Part shown: positions 52,454 through 61,828 of the stretch, piece after piece
Position numbering within the stretch: position 1 is the stretch's first letter
Layout: each line of letters starts with the position of its first letter
Assembly: GCA_947073495.1 (NCBI GenBank)
Contig: CAMTMX010000009.1
Coordinates: forward strand, 1 to 61,872
From: an uncultured Porphyromonadaceae bacterium
GTDB taxonomy: Bacteria; Bacteroidota; Bacteroidia; Bacteroidales; Muribaculaceae
Length of the DNA stretch: 61,872 nt
Direction: 5' to 3'
The notes under the pieces: generated by a model
Databases searched by the model: none
Told to the model about the DNA's origin: nothing
The model's input: only the letters and a program-made list of their open reading frames with translations
Position numbers and translations under genes: made by a program

Positions 52454-53878
52454 TTATTTCCCTGTGTGGTTGAAAGATTTTGTTGCAAGGGGAATGTTCT
52501 TTTCCATTGCGATACGTGTGGTGGTCGGATATTCGAGAGCGTTAAGCTCGGCGATAGCCGCCTTGATATCGTGGAGAAGTTCGTCGCACATGTCGCGGCT
52601 GAAGCCCTGTTTGCAGAGCACACGCATCACAACCATGTCTTCTATATTTACCGGCATTGCATATGCGGGAACCATCCATCCGTGCTGGGCAAGTTTGTCC
52701 TGAAGGTCATAGAGGGTCCATTTTGCATCTTTCTGCACTTCAGGCTTCATAAGCCATGTCACGATAGGATTGGGCACATCTTCGGAATACGGCACAAATT
52801 CCGGCATAGCTGAAAGCTGTGAGTGGAGATATTTTGCGATTTGCAAAGAGTTGTACTGCACATTCTTGTAGCCTTCGAATCCCATACGGATGAACTGATA
52901 GTACTGACCGAGAATCTGGGCTGCCGGACGGGAGTAGTTCAAGCCGACCTGAGTGACTTCTGCGCCAAGATAGTCGACAGTGAACGACATATCGGCGGGG
53001 AGATACTGTTTGTCTTTCCAGACCACCCATCCGAGACCCGGATATACGAGACCGAACTTATGCCCTGAGGTACTGATAGAGAGCACCCATTTCAACCGGA
53101 AGTCCCACTTCTTTTCCGGGAAAAGGAACGGAAGGATAAATCCGCCGGTGGCAGCGTCGATATGTATGCACACCTCATTTCCGGTCTCGGCATTATATTT
53201 GTCAAGAGCGGCGTCGAGAGCTTCCACATCATCATTAAGACCGGTCCATGTCACACCCTGAATGGCGACTACAGCAAATGTGTTTTCGTCACACATCTTG
53301 ATAGCCTGGTCTATGTCGAGAGTGGTGTGTTCTTTAGACAGAGGCACCTGACGCATTTCGATATTCCACAAAGTGGCGAACTTCTCCCATACCACCTGAT
53401 AGCCGGAAGAAATTACAAAATTAGGTTTGTCGTAAGGCTTACCCGCTTTCTTGCGTCGTTCTATCCAACGCTTCCAGGCAGCGATTCCACCGAGCATACA
53501 TGCTTCTGAAGAACCGATTGCGAGCGCGCCGGTCTTCCACTTTTTCTGTTCGGGAGAGTTCCAGAGATTTGCGACAATATTGATACATTTCTGACACATC
53601 ACTGCTACACGGGGGTATTCTGTCTCGTCAATATAATTGATATTGATAGCCTCGTTCATCAGCTTTGTGGCATAGTCATCCATATATGTGGTGACAAATG
53701 TGGCAAGGTTAAGTCGTGGTTGAGTCTGGGCAAAAGTCTCGTCTTTCACCATCTGGTAAGCTACCTGAGGAGTGGTGGGACCGTCGGGAATTTTTTCTAC
53801 AGGGGCTGGTTGCAACATAGCATCTTGTCCGAAAGCTTCGCTTTTAATATCGCCCTGACGATAATTGGGATCAATCAT
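52454..53878 (-). CDS. gadB: Glutamate decarboxylase
   Basis: 474 residues, the usual GAD length. PLP Lys is in STSGHKFGLVYPGLG near 280, and conserved blocks AIGSSEACMLGGIAAWKRWI, VCIHIDAATGGFILPF and GLNYSRPAAQILGQYYQFIR are present. The N-terminal extension (about 1-55) and the C-terminal MEKNIPLATKSFNHTGK that moves with pH in GadB are retained (His near the end). The reaction takes up a proton per glutamate and yields GABA and CO2. First gene of gadB-glsA-gadC. Confidence 0.95.
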   Translation of the reverse strand: MIDPNYRQGDIKSEAFGQDAMLQPAPVEKIPDGPTTPQVAYQMVKDETFAQTQPRLNLATFVTTYMDDYATKLMNEAININYIDETEYPRVAVMCQKCINIVANLWNSPEQKKWKTGALAIGSSEACMLGGIAAWKRWIERRKKAGKPYDKPNFVISSGYQVVWEKFATLWNIEMRQVPLSKEHTTLDIDQAIKMCDENTFAVVAIQGVTWTGLNDDVEALDAALDKYNAETGNEVCIHIDAATGGFILPFLFPEKKWDFRLKWVLSISTSGHKFGLVYPGLGWVVWKDKQYLPADMSFTVDYLGAEVTQVGLNYSRPAAQILGQYYQFIRMGFEGYKNVQYNSLQIAKYLHSQLSAMPEFVPYSEDVPNPIVTWLMKPEVQKDAKWTLYDLQDKLAQHGWMVPAYAMPVNIEDMVVMRVLCKQGFSRDMCDELLHDIKAAIAELNALEYPTTTRIAMEKNIPLATKSFNHTGK

Positions 53879-54174
53879 AGTTAATAATAATTAAGGTGTT
53901 GATAATTTATTCAAGAATGAAAACTTCATCCATTCATAGTGTGATTTTCTGAAATATTTAGCATATCTGAAAACCTTCCCTTTTCATGGACGTGTGCATG
54001 GGAACCGTTGTTTTGTTGACGTCCTAAGCGCATCATCTGATATTCTAACAAAATATGATTGGAATAGTTAGTGATTAAAATGTAAAATTTTATCACTAAA
54101 CGGGATTTTGTGCCAAAATGTAAGCTTTTAATGATAAATGAACGGAAAATGGGAGATAGATAGGTATTTATATT
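53879..54174. other. Intergenic region before gadB
   Basis: The 296 bp upstream of gadB is AT-rich and holds no ORF I can support (the 87-codon minus-strand frame is low in coding character). An imperfect inverted repeat AGTGATTAAAAT / ATTTTATCACT at 54070-54097 is the only structured site. No consensus -7 box was convincing for gadB. Confidence 0.5.
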
Positions 54175-54209
54175 AAAACGGGCTTTCAAACTGTTTGAAA
54201 GCCCGTTTT
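54175..54209. terminator. Terminator after panB
   Basis: AAAACGGGCTTTCAAA and TTTGAAAGCCCGTTTT pair exactly around CTG, 20 bp beyond the panB stop. Confidence 0.85.
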
Positions 54210-54229
54210 TATGTGGGTAATGTCTTGGA

Positions 54230-55051
54230 TCAATAAGATTCTTGAGAGGATGGGAAATCTCCGCTCTTCACGTCAGAGATATAGTTTTGCACAGCATCGG
54301 TCATTATTTCGGCAAGATTGGCATATCTGCGTAGGAACCTGGGGGAGAATCCCTGGTTGATTCCGAGCATGTCGTGCATCACGAGTACCTGACCGTCAAC
54401 TCCCCCGCCGGCACCGATCCCGATGATAGGTATGTTGACTTCTTTTGCAACTTTTTCTGCGAGAGTGGCAGGAATTTTTTCAAGCACGATACCGAAGCAT
54501 CCGACTTCTTCAAGCATTTTTGCGTCTTCTATCAGCTTGTCGGCTTCCGCCTCTTCCTTTGCACGAACGTTGTATGTGCCGAATTTATTGATGCTCTGGG
54601 GCGTGAGCCCGAGGTGACCCATAACGGGGATACCGGCGGAGAGAATCCTTTCAATAGATTCACGTATCTCGGATCCTCCCTCCATCTTCACTGCCTCGGC
54701 GTGGCTCTCTTTCATGATTCTGATTGCGGATGCGAGAGCTTCCATCGGGTTTCCCTGATACGTGCCGAAAGGCATGTCGCAGACCACAAGTGCTCTCTTG
54801 GTGCCTTTTATCACCGATTTCGCATGATAAATCATCTGGTCGAGAGTGATCGGGAGGGTGGTCATGTTTCCAGCCATCACATTAGATGCGGAGTCTCCTA
54901 CAAGAAGCACATCAATACCGGCTTCATCAAGTATTTTCGCTGAGGAATAATCATATGCTGTAAGCATGGAGATTTTCTCTCCGCGTTGCTTCATCTCGAT
55001 AAGGCGGCGCGTGGTCACCTTGCGTGCGTTATCTGTTGTATTAGTCGACAT
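54230..55051 (-). CDS. panB: 3-methyl-2-oxobutanoate hydroxymethyltransferase
   Basis: 273 residues from [18 protein letters not shown] longer ORF begins at 55099, but the -7 box at 55088-55095 lies inside that extension, so 55051 is the start. Conserved segments: [34 protein letters not shown] (metal Asp), [35 protein letters not shown], and [17 protein letters not shown] with the catalytic Glu. It adds a hydroxymethyl group from 5,10-methylene-tetrahydrofolate to ketoisovalerate, the first step of pantothenate synthesis. No panC or panE nearby. Confidence 0.94.
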   Translation of the reverse strand: MSTNTTDNARKVTTRRLIEMKQRGEKISMLTAYDYSSAKILDEAGIDVLLVGDSASNVMAGNMTTLPITLDQMIYHAKSVIKGTKRALVVCDMPFGTYQGNPMEALASAIRIMKESHAEAVKMEGGSEIRESIERILSAGIPVMGHLGLTPQSINKFGTYNVRAKEEAEADKLIEDAKMLEEVGCFGIVLEKIPATLAEKVAKEVNIPIIGIGAGGGVDGQVLVMHDMLGINQGFSPRFLRRYANLAEIMTDAVQNYISDVKSGDFPSSQESY

Positions 55052-55087
55052 AATAATGGCGCCTAAGGCGCGATTAGGTTTCGACTG

Positions 55088-55095
55088 CAAAGTTA
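55088..55095 (-). promoter_or_regulatory. -7 box of panB
   Basis: CAAAGTTA reads TAACTTTG on the minus strand, 36 bp before the start codon at 55051. It decides the panB start. Confidence 0.6.
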
Positions 55096-55210
55096 TCAAA
55101 TTTTTCCGATAGAAAAAACTTTGTTAATTTTGGGAGGAGGCATCCTTTAGTCTCATTTGAAGTTTTGGTCACATTTGAAGCGAGGTTTGTCATGAAGTTA
55201 ATTCTATTAT

Positions 55211-55241
55211 TTTGAACTGATAGCGGAATTTGTTAACTTTG
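55211..55241 (+). promoter_or_regulatory. Complete -33/-7 promoter of leuS
   Basis: TTTG (55211-55214), a 19-nt spacer and TAACTTTG (55234-55241) match the Bacteroidetes consensus exactly; the leader to the ATG at 55291 is about 42 nt. Confidence 0.75.
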
Positions 55242-55290
55242 CAGTCTGATAACAACAGAATTGCAGTAGACTGATAACAACCGCAAAACA

Positions 55291-58053
55291 ATGGAATATA
55301 ACCACCGCGAAATCGAACAACGCTGGCAGCACTATTGGCGCGAAAACGAGATTTATCGTGCCGTAGAAAAGCCCGGAAAGAAAAAATTCTATGTGCTCGA
55401 CATGTTCCCCTATCCGTCGGGGGCAGGATTGCACGTAGGTCATCCTCTCGGATATATAGCAAGCGACATCTATTCTCGCTTCAAACGTCAACAGGGATTC
55501 AATGTGCTTCACCCCATGGGTTATGACGCCTACGGACTCCCTGCGGAACAATATGCCATCCAGACCGGTCAACACCCGGAGAAGACCACCGTCGCCAACA
55601 TAGCACGCTATCGCGAGCAGCTTGACAAGATCGGTTTCTCTTTCGACTGGAGCCGCGAGATCCGCACATGTGATCCTGAATATTACAAATGGACACAGTG
55701 GGCGTTTATACGCATGTTCAATTCCTACTATGACCTTGATGCCGACAAGGCTAAGCCGATAGAAAACCTTGTTGCACATTTTGAAAAACAGGGTACAGAG
55801 GGTGTGCACGCAGCTTGCTCCAAGAATCTCAAGTTTACGGCAGAAGAGTGGAAAGCTTATTCCGAAAAGGAGAAAGCTGAGGTCATGATGAACTATCGTA
55901 TCGCTTATCAGGGCGAGACAATGGTGAACTGGTGTGAGGCACTCGGCACCGTTCTCGCAAACGACGAGGTCACTGAGGGAGTAAGTGTCCGTGGCGGTCA
56001 TCCCGTTGAGCAGAAAGTGATGAACCAGTGGTGTCTCCGCGTTTCAGCTTACGCCCCCCGTCTTCTTGACGATCTTGAGAAGCTTCAGTGGAGCGATTCG
56101 CTCAAAGAGACCCAGCGCAACTGGATCGGAAGAAGTGAAGGTGCGGAGATGCGTTTCCCGGTAGTGGGCAAGGATTTTGATCTTGAGATATTCACCACCC
56201 GTGCAGACACAAGCTTCGGCGTGACATTCATGGTGCTTGCCCCGGAATCCAAATATGTGGATATGGTTGTCACAGCAGAACAAAAGGAGGCGGTCGACAA
56301 ATATCTTTCAGAGGTAAGCCACAAGACAGAACGCGAACGTCAGATAGAGAAGAAAGTTTCCGGTGTGTTTACAGGTGCATATGCCGTGAACCCGATTTCC
56401 GGCAAGGAAATTCCCATCTGGGTCAGCGACTATGTGCTTGCCGGTTATGGCACAGGCGCCATCATGGCTGTGCCTGCCCATGACTCTCGCGACTACGCTT
56501 TCGCGCGTCATTTCGATCTTCCGGTAATTCCGCTTATAGAGGGTGCCGACGTAAGCGAGGAAAGCTTCGATGCCAAGGAAGGAAAGATGATCAACTCTGC
56601 AAACGACAGACTTGATCTCAACGGACTTGAAGTGAAGGAAGCGATAGCCAAGACCAAGAAATTTATTGAGGAAGCGGGTATCGGCAGGGTGAAGGTGAAC
56701 TATCGCCTCCGCGACGCTATCTTCTCGCGCCAGCGTTATTGGGGCGAGCCGTTCCCCGTATATTATAAGGATGGGATCGCACATGTGATGGATGAGAGCG
56801 CACTTCCTCTAATGCTTCCCGAGGTGGATGCCTATCTTCCCACATCTACCGGAGAACCCCCGTTGGGTCGCGCCAAAAACTGGAAGACTCCCGAAGGTTA
56901 TCCCATTGAACTTTGCACAATGCCCGGTTTCGCGGGGTCGAGCGCATACTATCTCCGCTATATGGATCCCCGCAACGGAAACGCGCTGGTAAGCAAGGAG
57001 GCTGATGAATATTGGCGTAATGTCGACCTTTATGTTGGTGGTGCGGAACATGCCACCGGCCATCTTATCTATTCGCGCTTCTGGAACAAGTTCCTCTTCG
57101 ACCTCGGAATGGTGGTTGAACCGGAGCCGTTTAAGAAGCTTGTTAACCAGGGTATGATCCAGGGTAGGAGTAACTTCGTGTATCGTATCAAAGATACAAA
57201 CACATTTGTAAGCAAAGGGCTAAAAGACCAATATGACGCGGCTCCCATCCGCGTGGATATCAGCATGGTCAGCAATGATGTGCTCGACATCGACCGTTTC
57301 CGTCAGTGGCGTCCGGAGTTTGCCGATGCTGAGTTTATCCTTGAAGACGGGAAGTATAACTGTGGATATGCTGTCGAAAAGATGTCCAAGTCAATGTATA
57401 ATGTTGTTAATCCAGATGACATCGTTGACCGTTATGGTGCAGATACGTTGCGCCTATACGAAATGTTCCTCGGACCTATCGAGCAGTCGAAGCCATGGGA
57501 TACCAACGGTATTGACGGGGCGAACCGCTTCCTGAAGAAACTGTGGGGGCATTTCAACAAACTTGACAAGGGTTCAAATGCTCCTATGACTAAAGAGGAG
57601 CTGAAGACCATGCACAAGCTTATCAAGAAAGTGACCGGCGATATAGAGAATTTCTCATTCAACACTTCCGTGTCTGCTTTCATGGTTGCTCTCAATGAAC
57701 TTACCGCACAGAAATCCACAAATCCGGAGGCAATGGAGATTTTCACACGTCTGATTGCACCGTTCGCACCTCACATCGCCGAGGAGTTCTGGCATGGACT
57801 CGGCAAGGAAGGTTCTGTGGTGGATGCCGAATGGCCCGAATATGACGAGGCGAACCTAAAGGAAGATAGCGTGAAATATCCGGTCAGCTTCAATGGCAAG
57901 ACCCGCTATATGATCGATGTCCCTGCCGATGCATCAAAGTCTGACGTAGAGGCAGCCGCTCTTGCCGCTCCTGACGCTGCGAAGTGGCTTGGCGACAAGA
58001 CTCCAAAGCGAGTCATCGTCGTTCCCGGCAAGATCGTCAATATCGTGATCTGA
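55291..58053 (+). CDS. leuS: Leucine-tRNA ligase
   Basis: 920 residues. HIGH-type motif HVGHPLGY near residue 50, the CP1 editing domain (about 220-420, [19 protein letters not shown] and [19 protein letters not shown]), the Zn-less connective region, and KMSKS as [16 protein letters not shown] near 700. The block before KMSKS ([20 protein letters not shown] to [11 protein letters not shown]) includes an insertion typical of Bacteroidetes LeuRS, which makes the protein longer than the 860-residue E. coli enzyme. Anticodon-binding and C-terminal domains complete it ([20 protein letters not shown]). Own promoter and terminator. Confidence 0.97.
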   Translation: MEYNHREIEQRWQHYWRENEIYRAVEKPGKKKFYVLDMFPYPSGAGLHVGHPLGYIASDIYSRFKRQQGFNVLHPMGYDAYGLPAEQYAIQTGQHPEKTTVANIARYREQLDKIGFSFDWSREIRTCDPEYYKWTQWAFIRMFNSYYDLDADKAKPIENLVAHFEKQGTEGVHAACSKNLKFTAEEWKAYSEKEKAEVMMNYRIAYQGETMVNWCEALGTVLANDEVTEGVSVRGGHPVEQKVMNQWCLRVSAYAPRLLDDLEKLQWSDSLKETQRNWIGRSEGAEMRFPVVGKDFDLEIFTTRADTSFGVTFMVLAPESKYVDMVVTAEQKEAVDKYLSEVSHKTERERQIEKKVSGVFTGAYAVNPISGKEIPIWVSDYVLAGYGTGAIMAVPAHDSRDYAFARHFDLPVIPLIEGADVSEESFDAKEGKMINSANDRLDLNGLEVKEAIAKTKKFIEEAGIGRVKVNYRLRDAIFSRQRYWGEPFPVYYKDGIAHVMDESALPLMLPEVDAYLPTSTGEPPLGRAKNWKTPEGYPIELCTMPGFAGSSAYYLRYMDPRNGNALVSKEADEYWRNVDLYVGGAEHATGHLIYSRFWNKFLFDLGMVVEPEPFKKLVNQGMIQGRSNFVYRIKDTNTFVSKGLKDQYDAAPIRVDISMVSNDVLDIDRFRQWRPEFADAEFILEDGKYNCGYAVEKMSKSMYNVVNPDDIVDRYGADTLRLYEMFLGPIEQSKPWDTNGIDGANRFLKKLWGHFNKLDKGSNAPMTKEELKTMHKLIKKVTGDIENFSFNTSVSAFMVALNELTAQKSTNPEAMEIFTRLIAPFAPHIAEEFWHGLGKEGSVVDAEWPEYDEANLKEDSVKYPVSFNGKTRYMIDVPADASKSDVEAAALAAPDAAKWLGDKTPKRVIVVPGKIVNIVI

Positions 58054-58076
58054 TTGATCGAATATGTAATTATCAG

Positions 58077-58144
58077 AGTTATCATGCAATAGAACTCAGG
58101 GTCTGTAGATTAGAACAGCCCCTGAGTTCTATTGCATGATAACT
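58077..58144. terminator. 25-bp-stem hairpin between leuS and a BF3164-like gene
   Basis: AGTTATCATGCAATAGAACT plus CAGGG (58077-58101) pairs exactly with its inverse (58120-58144). It is unusually long for a simple terminator, and TTTA follows. Confidence 0.75.
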
Positions 58145-58191
58145 TTATGGTTTGTAATCTGTTCTGGATTTATTCCAAACAGATTATTGTT

Positions 58192-59238
58192 TTATTTCAG
58201 CAAATCTTGGCATCTGATTCTTATTAGGTTGCTATTCAGTTCCTTGTCAATAGCAAAGGCATAAATAATGTCTTTTTCATTTGGAGATAATTCCATTGTC
58301 AGTATAATCTTATCTGTCTTATATCTTCGCAATGGTTTTCCGTTCCAATCCCAAACCATTATGTCGGTGGTGTCCTCTTCTTCAGGGTTGTCCGCCATGC
58401 AGGTAATTATTCGGGAATCCGTCACTGCAAGAGCGGTGAATGCAGTCTTATTTTCATTGAATACTTTTGCAGAATTTTCCGGATCACTGACATGAAGAGG
58501 GAAAAAGCTTTTGGATCTTTTAAGGACCATCTCATTCCCATCAACATCATAGATAGACATGTAACAGCCGGGATTTGATGTAGCAACCATTTTCTTGCCA
58601 TTTGGAGCGAGTTCGATATTATACCATCTGAAATATTTCAATTTGTCGTTGTCTTCATCTACAGGTGTTTCAAAATTAATGGTTCCAATTCCATTATCAT
58701 CTGCCAACATGAGGCCGGTTTTAATGTCGGCGTCTTTACTTTTAATCATACTGAAAAGCTTTTTTCCCCCGTTTTTAAATGATAAGCCGGCAAAATGTGC
58801 ACCCATATATTCTTTGCTGGGAATAGAATCTTTCTCAGATAATGAAGAAAAAGAGAAATCATTAGAAAATACTTTGACCTGACGTGCCATATAATCATAT
58901 ATTTTCCAACTGTTCCCTGTATTATAAAAACTTTCACAACCCACAATATCCTCAGGTCCCTGACCTCGCCTTATATATCTCCCGATACATTTACCTGAAT
59001 TTTTGTCATATTGGTGGATCCAATAATCATCAAGAAGACCTAATGCTGTGATTATGGAGTCATTTACTACCATATCGGTAATGACAGGGAGAATCAAGTC
59101 ATCTCCTAAAATTGAGATTTCTGCTGTATACACTTCCGGAAAATCAAGAGTCCCTGATTCGGAGCCCTCTTTGGCTTTGCAAGAAATAAGCATCAATTGA
59201 ATGCAAATGACTAAAGATGTGAGATATTTGAGTTTCAT
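58192..59238 (-). CDS. BF3164-like (TolB-like propeller) lipoprotein, copy 1
   Basis: 348 residues from MKLKYLTSLVICIQLMLISC with lipobox LISC. The mature part is a six-bladed propeller of the BF3164/TolB-like kind: DLILPVITDMVVNDSIITAL, HQYDKNSGKCIGRYIRRGQG-PEDI, SWKIYDYMARQVKVF, NPGCYMSIYDVDGNEMVLK, FTALAVTDSRIITCMAD and DIMVWDWNGKPLRRYKTDK. The GQGP motif and the closing DLL are conserved with its paralogue 339 bp away. Function unknown; such propellers cluster in Bacteroidales with NVEALA peptides and thioredoxin-like proteins. Outer-membrane or periplasmic. Confidence 0.82.
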   Translation of the reverse strand: MKLKYLTSLVICIQLMLISCKAKEGSESGTLDFPEVYTAEISILGDDLILPVITDMVVNDSIITALGLLDDYWIHQYDKNSGKCIGRYIRRGQGPEDIVGCESFYNTGNSWKIYDYMARQVKVFSNDFSFSSLSEKDSIPSKEYMGAHFAGLSFKNGGKKLFSMIKSKDADIKTGLMLADDNGIGTINFETPVDEDNDKLKYFRWYNIELAPNGKKMVATSNPGCYMSIYDVDGNEMVLKRSKSFFPLHVSDPENSAKVFNENKTAFTALAVTDSRIITCMADNPEEEDTTDIMVWDWNGKPLRRYKTDKIILTMELSPNEKDIIYAFAIDKELNSNLIRIRCQDLLK

Positions 59239-59404
59239 TGAAGATGACAATATGGTTTGTATTAGCTGATTAATTTACGACTTCATATTTTACTTACATA
59301 GAAGTTAATCATGTACTTACTTATTTTTAGTATGTATATGGTATTTTTTACTCACGTGTAAGTCTTGTAGTATGTTGCTGATGATGGAAGTTAAAAATTG
59401 TCTA

Positions 59405-59567
59405 AGAGTATGTTTGAATTTAACATTATGAAATCTTTAAAGTGCTTTTCGGTCAATTTTGAGCTTTCGTTCTGTTATTATGGAACCCCGTAACGCCATC
59501 TCTCAAACTCAAAATTTACTTGAAAATCCTCTCTAAATCTTAACATAAGTCAAATCAAACATTCTCT
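59405..59567. repeat. MITE-like element, copy B (163 bp)
   Basis: Ends AGAGTATGTTTGAATTT and, inverted, AGAGAATGTTTGATTTG. It lies between two paralogous lipoprotein genes. It shares its ends and a 34-bp core (CTCAAAATTGACCGAAAAGN then ACTTTAAAGATTTC) with the 88-bp element at 35343, but the core is inverted relative to the ends. No coding sequence inside. Confidence 0.7.
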
Positions 59568-59576
59568 AAAAGTTAA

Positions 59577-60617
59577 TTAATTTAATAGTCCCCGACATTT
59601 TATTTTAGCCAGAGAATAATTGCGTTCAGGGTCGGTCACGAAAGCGTAAAGATCATCAGGATTATCCGGGGATAAAGCGAACTTTACTATTATTTTATCC
59701 GATTTATATCTGCAAACCGGATTGCCTTCCCAATCCCAGACCAGGATATCTGTTGGTCCATAATTATCAGGATCTTCATCCATGCAGGCGATTATTCTTG
59801 TGTCTGTCACAGCTAATGACGTGAAGGATCTTTTGTTGTCTTCATATACAAGAGCAGCGTCTTCTGGATTTTTAATGGTCAATGGGTAATAACAATGAGA
59901 TGACTTTAAAATAAGATTATTACCATCTGTGTCAAATAATTTCAAGTAACATCCCGGTGAGGATACTGCCGCTAATTTTTTACCATCGGGGGATCCTGCA
60001 AATTTGTATTGCATATAATATCCCAATGGACCTATTTGATCTTCATCATGAAGATTTAAAAACGGTTTGCTGTAGCCTGCACTGTCAGCCACAATAAATC
60101 CGTCAAATATTAAATTCTCATTTTCATATTTGTCAATATAACAAATCTTTTTACCTGAAGGTAAGATTTGAAGAGCTGTGAGATTACAGTCTATTGATAA
60201 TGACGGTAGAGAATCTTTATCAGACATTCGTATAAACGCGAAGTCTTTGTCATAGAGTTTGACCTTACGAGACATGTAGTCGTATATCTTCCAACCATCT
60301 TTTGCTTTTGACAAATATGTGCATCCGAGGATATCGCTCGGTCCTTGTCCTTTAGATATATGGTTGGCAATCGGGTCACCGGAGTTTTTATCGTATGTAT
60401 GCACCCAATAATTATCCAAAGAGCCGGTTGCTATGATTACAGTGTCGTTTACAGATAAATCTGTAATCAAAGGAAGAATTAGATCATCTCCCAAAATGGA
60501 GATTTCCGCATTCCCTACAAATGGAAATTCCAAGGTTTCGACCCCTTTGTTATCTTTTGCATTACACGAAGTCAGCAATAATAAAATTGCTGACAACAAG
60601 ATTTTATGTGTGGTCAT
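59577..60617 (-). CDS. BF3164-like (TolB-like propeller) lipoprotein, copy 2
   Basis: 346 residues, lipobox LLLTSCNAK. It is a close paralogue of the gene at 58192: DLILPLITDLSVNDTVIIAT, HTYDKNSGDPIANHISKGQG-PSDI, GWKIYDYMSRKVKLYDKDFA, SPGCYLKLFDTDGNNLILKS and FTSLAVTDTRIIACMDEDP. Same length, same order of blades. Its ATG overlaps the stop of the Cys-rich peptide gene by ATGA, so peptide and propeller are cotranslated. Tandem duplication followed by divergence is the simplest origin of the two propellers. Confidence 0.82.
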   Translation of the reverse strand: MTTHKILLSAILLLLTSCNAKDNKGVETLEFPFVGNAEISILGDDLILPLITDLSVNDTVIIATGSLDNYWVHTYDKNSGDPIANHISKGQGPSDILGCTYLSKAKDGWKIYDYMSRKVKLYDKDFAFIRMSDKDSLPSLSIDCNLTALQILPSGKKICYIDKYENENLIFDGFIVADSAGYSKPFLNLHDEDQIGPLGYYMQYKFAGSPDGKKLAAVSSPGCYLKLFDTDGNNLILKSSHCYYPLTIKNPEDAALVYEDNKRSFTSLAVTDTRIIACMDEDPDNYGPTDILVWDWEGNPVCRYKSDKIIVKFALSPDNPDDLYAFVTDPERNYSLAKIKCRGLLN

Positions 60618-60955
60618 ATTTTTACATTCTTGAAGAATTTACCTCCACATGTACAAGTCCCGCTATAAGAAATACAAGTACCATCTGTGCCGATGGCTTG
60701 ATAACGGGCTTCACACATAATGCACTTTACTAAACATGGATCATAAGAGACTTTTGCACATTGAAGCATAACACTATGACCGGGATCTGGCGACGGAGGT
60801 GGTGGTGGAGTGATTGTGTCATTGGGTGGCCTTTGCCCTTGGCGTGCCAAACTTAATGCCGGTTTTGAGGATGCCTGTGCATTATGAGGGATATCGAACA
60901 TTCCACATAAAAGGAATGAACCTAATGCGATTAGAAATAAGATTTTTAGTTTCAT
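60614..60955 (-). CDS. Secreted Cys-rich peptide, NVEALA-like
   Basis: 113 residues. Signal peptide (MKLKILFLIALGSFLLCGMF), then NAQASSKPALSLARQGQRPP, a proline run (TPPPPPSPDPGHS), and a Cys-rich end with seven Cys (QCAKVSYDPCLVKCIMCEAR, CISYSGTCTCGGKF). NVEALA-type peptides have a short hydrophobic leader, a conserved Ala-Leu-rich segment and a variable Cys tail, and neighbour BF3164 propellers and thioredoxin-like proteins, as here. The Ala-Leu segment is only partly similar, so the family call is moderate. The unpaired odd Cys count suggests metal binding or disulphides formed by the partner lipoprotein. Confidence 0.6.
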   Translation of the reverse strand: MKLKILFLIALGSFLLCGMFDIPHNAQASSKPALSLARQGQRPPNDTITPPPPPSPDPGHSVMLQCAKVSYDPCLVKCIMCEARYQAIGTDGTCISYSGTCTCGGKFFKNVKI

Positions 60956-61012
60956 GATTTTGTTATTTAGAATTTGTGGTGAATTTTATTATAAAAAGAG
61001 TTACTCCTTTTT

Positions 61013-61600
61013 TTATTTGGGATAATTTTTTGTTATAAAATCTACATATTCTTGAAAGATGCCTTTGTCATACAGGGGATTGCCAGTTGCTATTACTCTG
61101 TTATTGGAATCTATAAGAAAGGTATTAGATCTCTTATCTTCAGGCAAATTATTACTTTTTCTGAAAATTTGATTGTTGTCAATTGCTATCTTGTATTTAA
61201 ATCCGGCTCTTCTTTTTATGGTGATCAACTCTTTTTCATTTGTTAATCCGGAGATGATCAATATATTTAATTTGCTTTTGGGAAAGTTTTTTGCCATTTC
61301 TTCCATAAAATCCTGCCAATATGATAATTTCATACTGCATCCCATGCAGTCGGTTGAATCATAATACGACACAATAGTGTAATCGGCAGATTCTATAATA
61401 AAATTTCTTTCTCCGGCTAAAGACATTGTTTCGGGAAAAATGACAATTCCATCTTTCTTAATGCTACCTTCTGAATCCGCCGATTTGTTACATGAGATAA
61501 AGAACGCTATCGAAAGTAATGAAATCAGATAAAATATAACAATTCTTAAATTTTTCTGGGCATACGGATATATCATATAAAAAGATTTATATGATATCAT
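61013..61600 (-). CDS. Thioredoxin-like lipoprotein (CMGC)
   Basis: 195 residues from MISYKSFYMIYPYAQKNLRI; the membrane segment ends FFISCNKS, a lipobox. The mature part contains VSYYDSTDCMGCSMKLSYW with a CxxC redox pair (CMGC) near residue 92, and the thioredoxin-like pattern of strands (NILIISGLTNE, TFLIDSNNRVIATGNPLY). The substrate is likely periplasmic disulphides; the Cys-rich peptide 57 bp downstream is a natural client. An earlier in-frame start (61633) is possible but less likely. Confidence 0.8.
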   Translation of the reverse strand: MISYKSFYMIYPYAQKNLRIVIFYLISLLSIAFFISCNKSADSEGSIKKDGIVIFPETMSLAGERNFIIESADYTIVSYYDSTDCMGCSMKLSYWQDFMEEMAKNFPKSKLNILIISGLTNEKELITIKRRAGFKYKIAIDNNQIFRKSNNLPEDKRSNTFLIDSNNRVIATGNPLYDKGIFQEYVDFITKNYPK

Positions 61601-61828
61601 TCGTGGTTCTTTTTGTTTCTCAGAAAAATACATAATATACGTTTATTTCGCTAAGTTATTAATAATAGTAATTTATTGCAAATCTCAAGGCGATTAATTA
61701 ATATTTTTTTTTGTATAATTTAATAGTAGTTAAGATTAAATCTTGGTTATGGTAGATATTTTTTTAAACCGTTAAAAAAACATAAACTCGGTTTGCAATA
61801 AAGAGTAAAGGTGGTGCGTTTTTTTTTT

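Noticed and set aside
53926..54189. 87-codon minus-strand ORF upstream of gadB
   Set aside because: AT-rich, no RBS or promoter, overlaps the panB terminator and an inverted repeat.
55207..56001. 264-codon minus-strand ORF
   Set aside because: Antisense to the leuS promoter and N-terminus; leuS motifs are beyond doubt.
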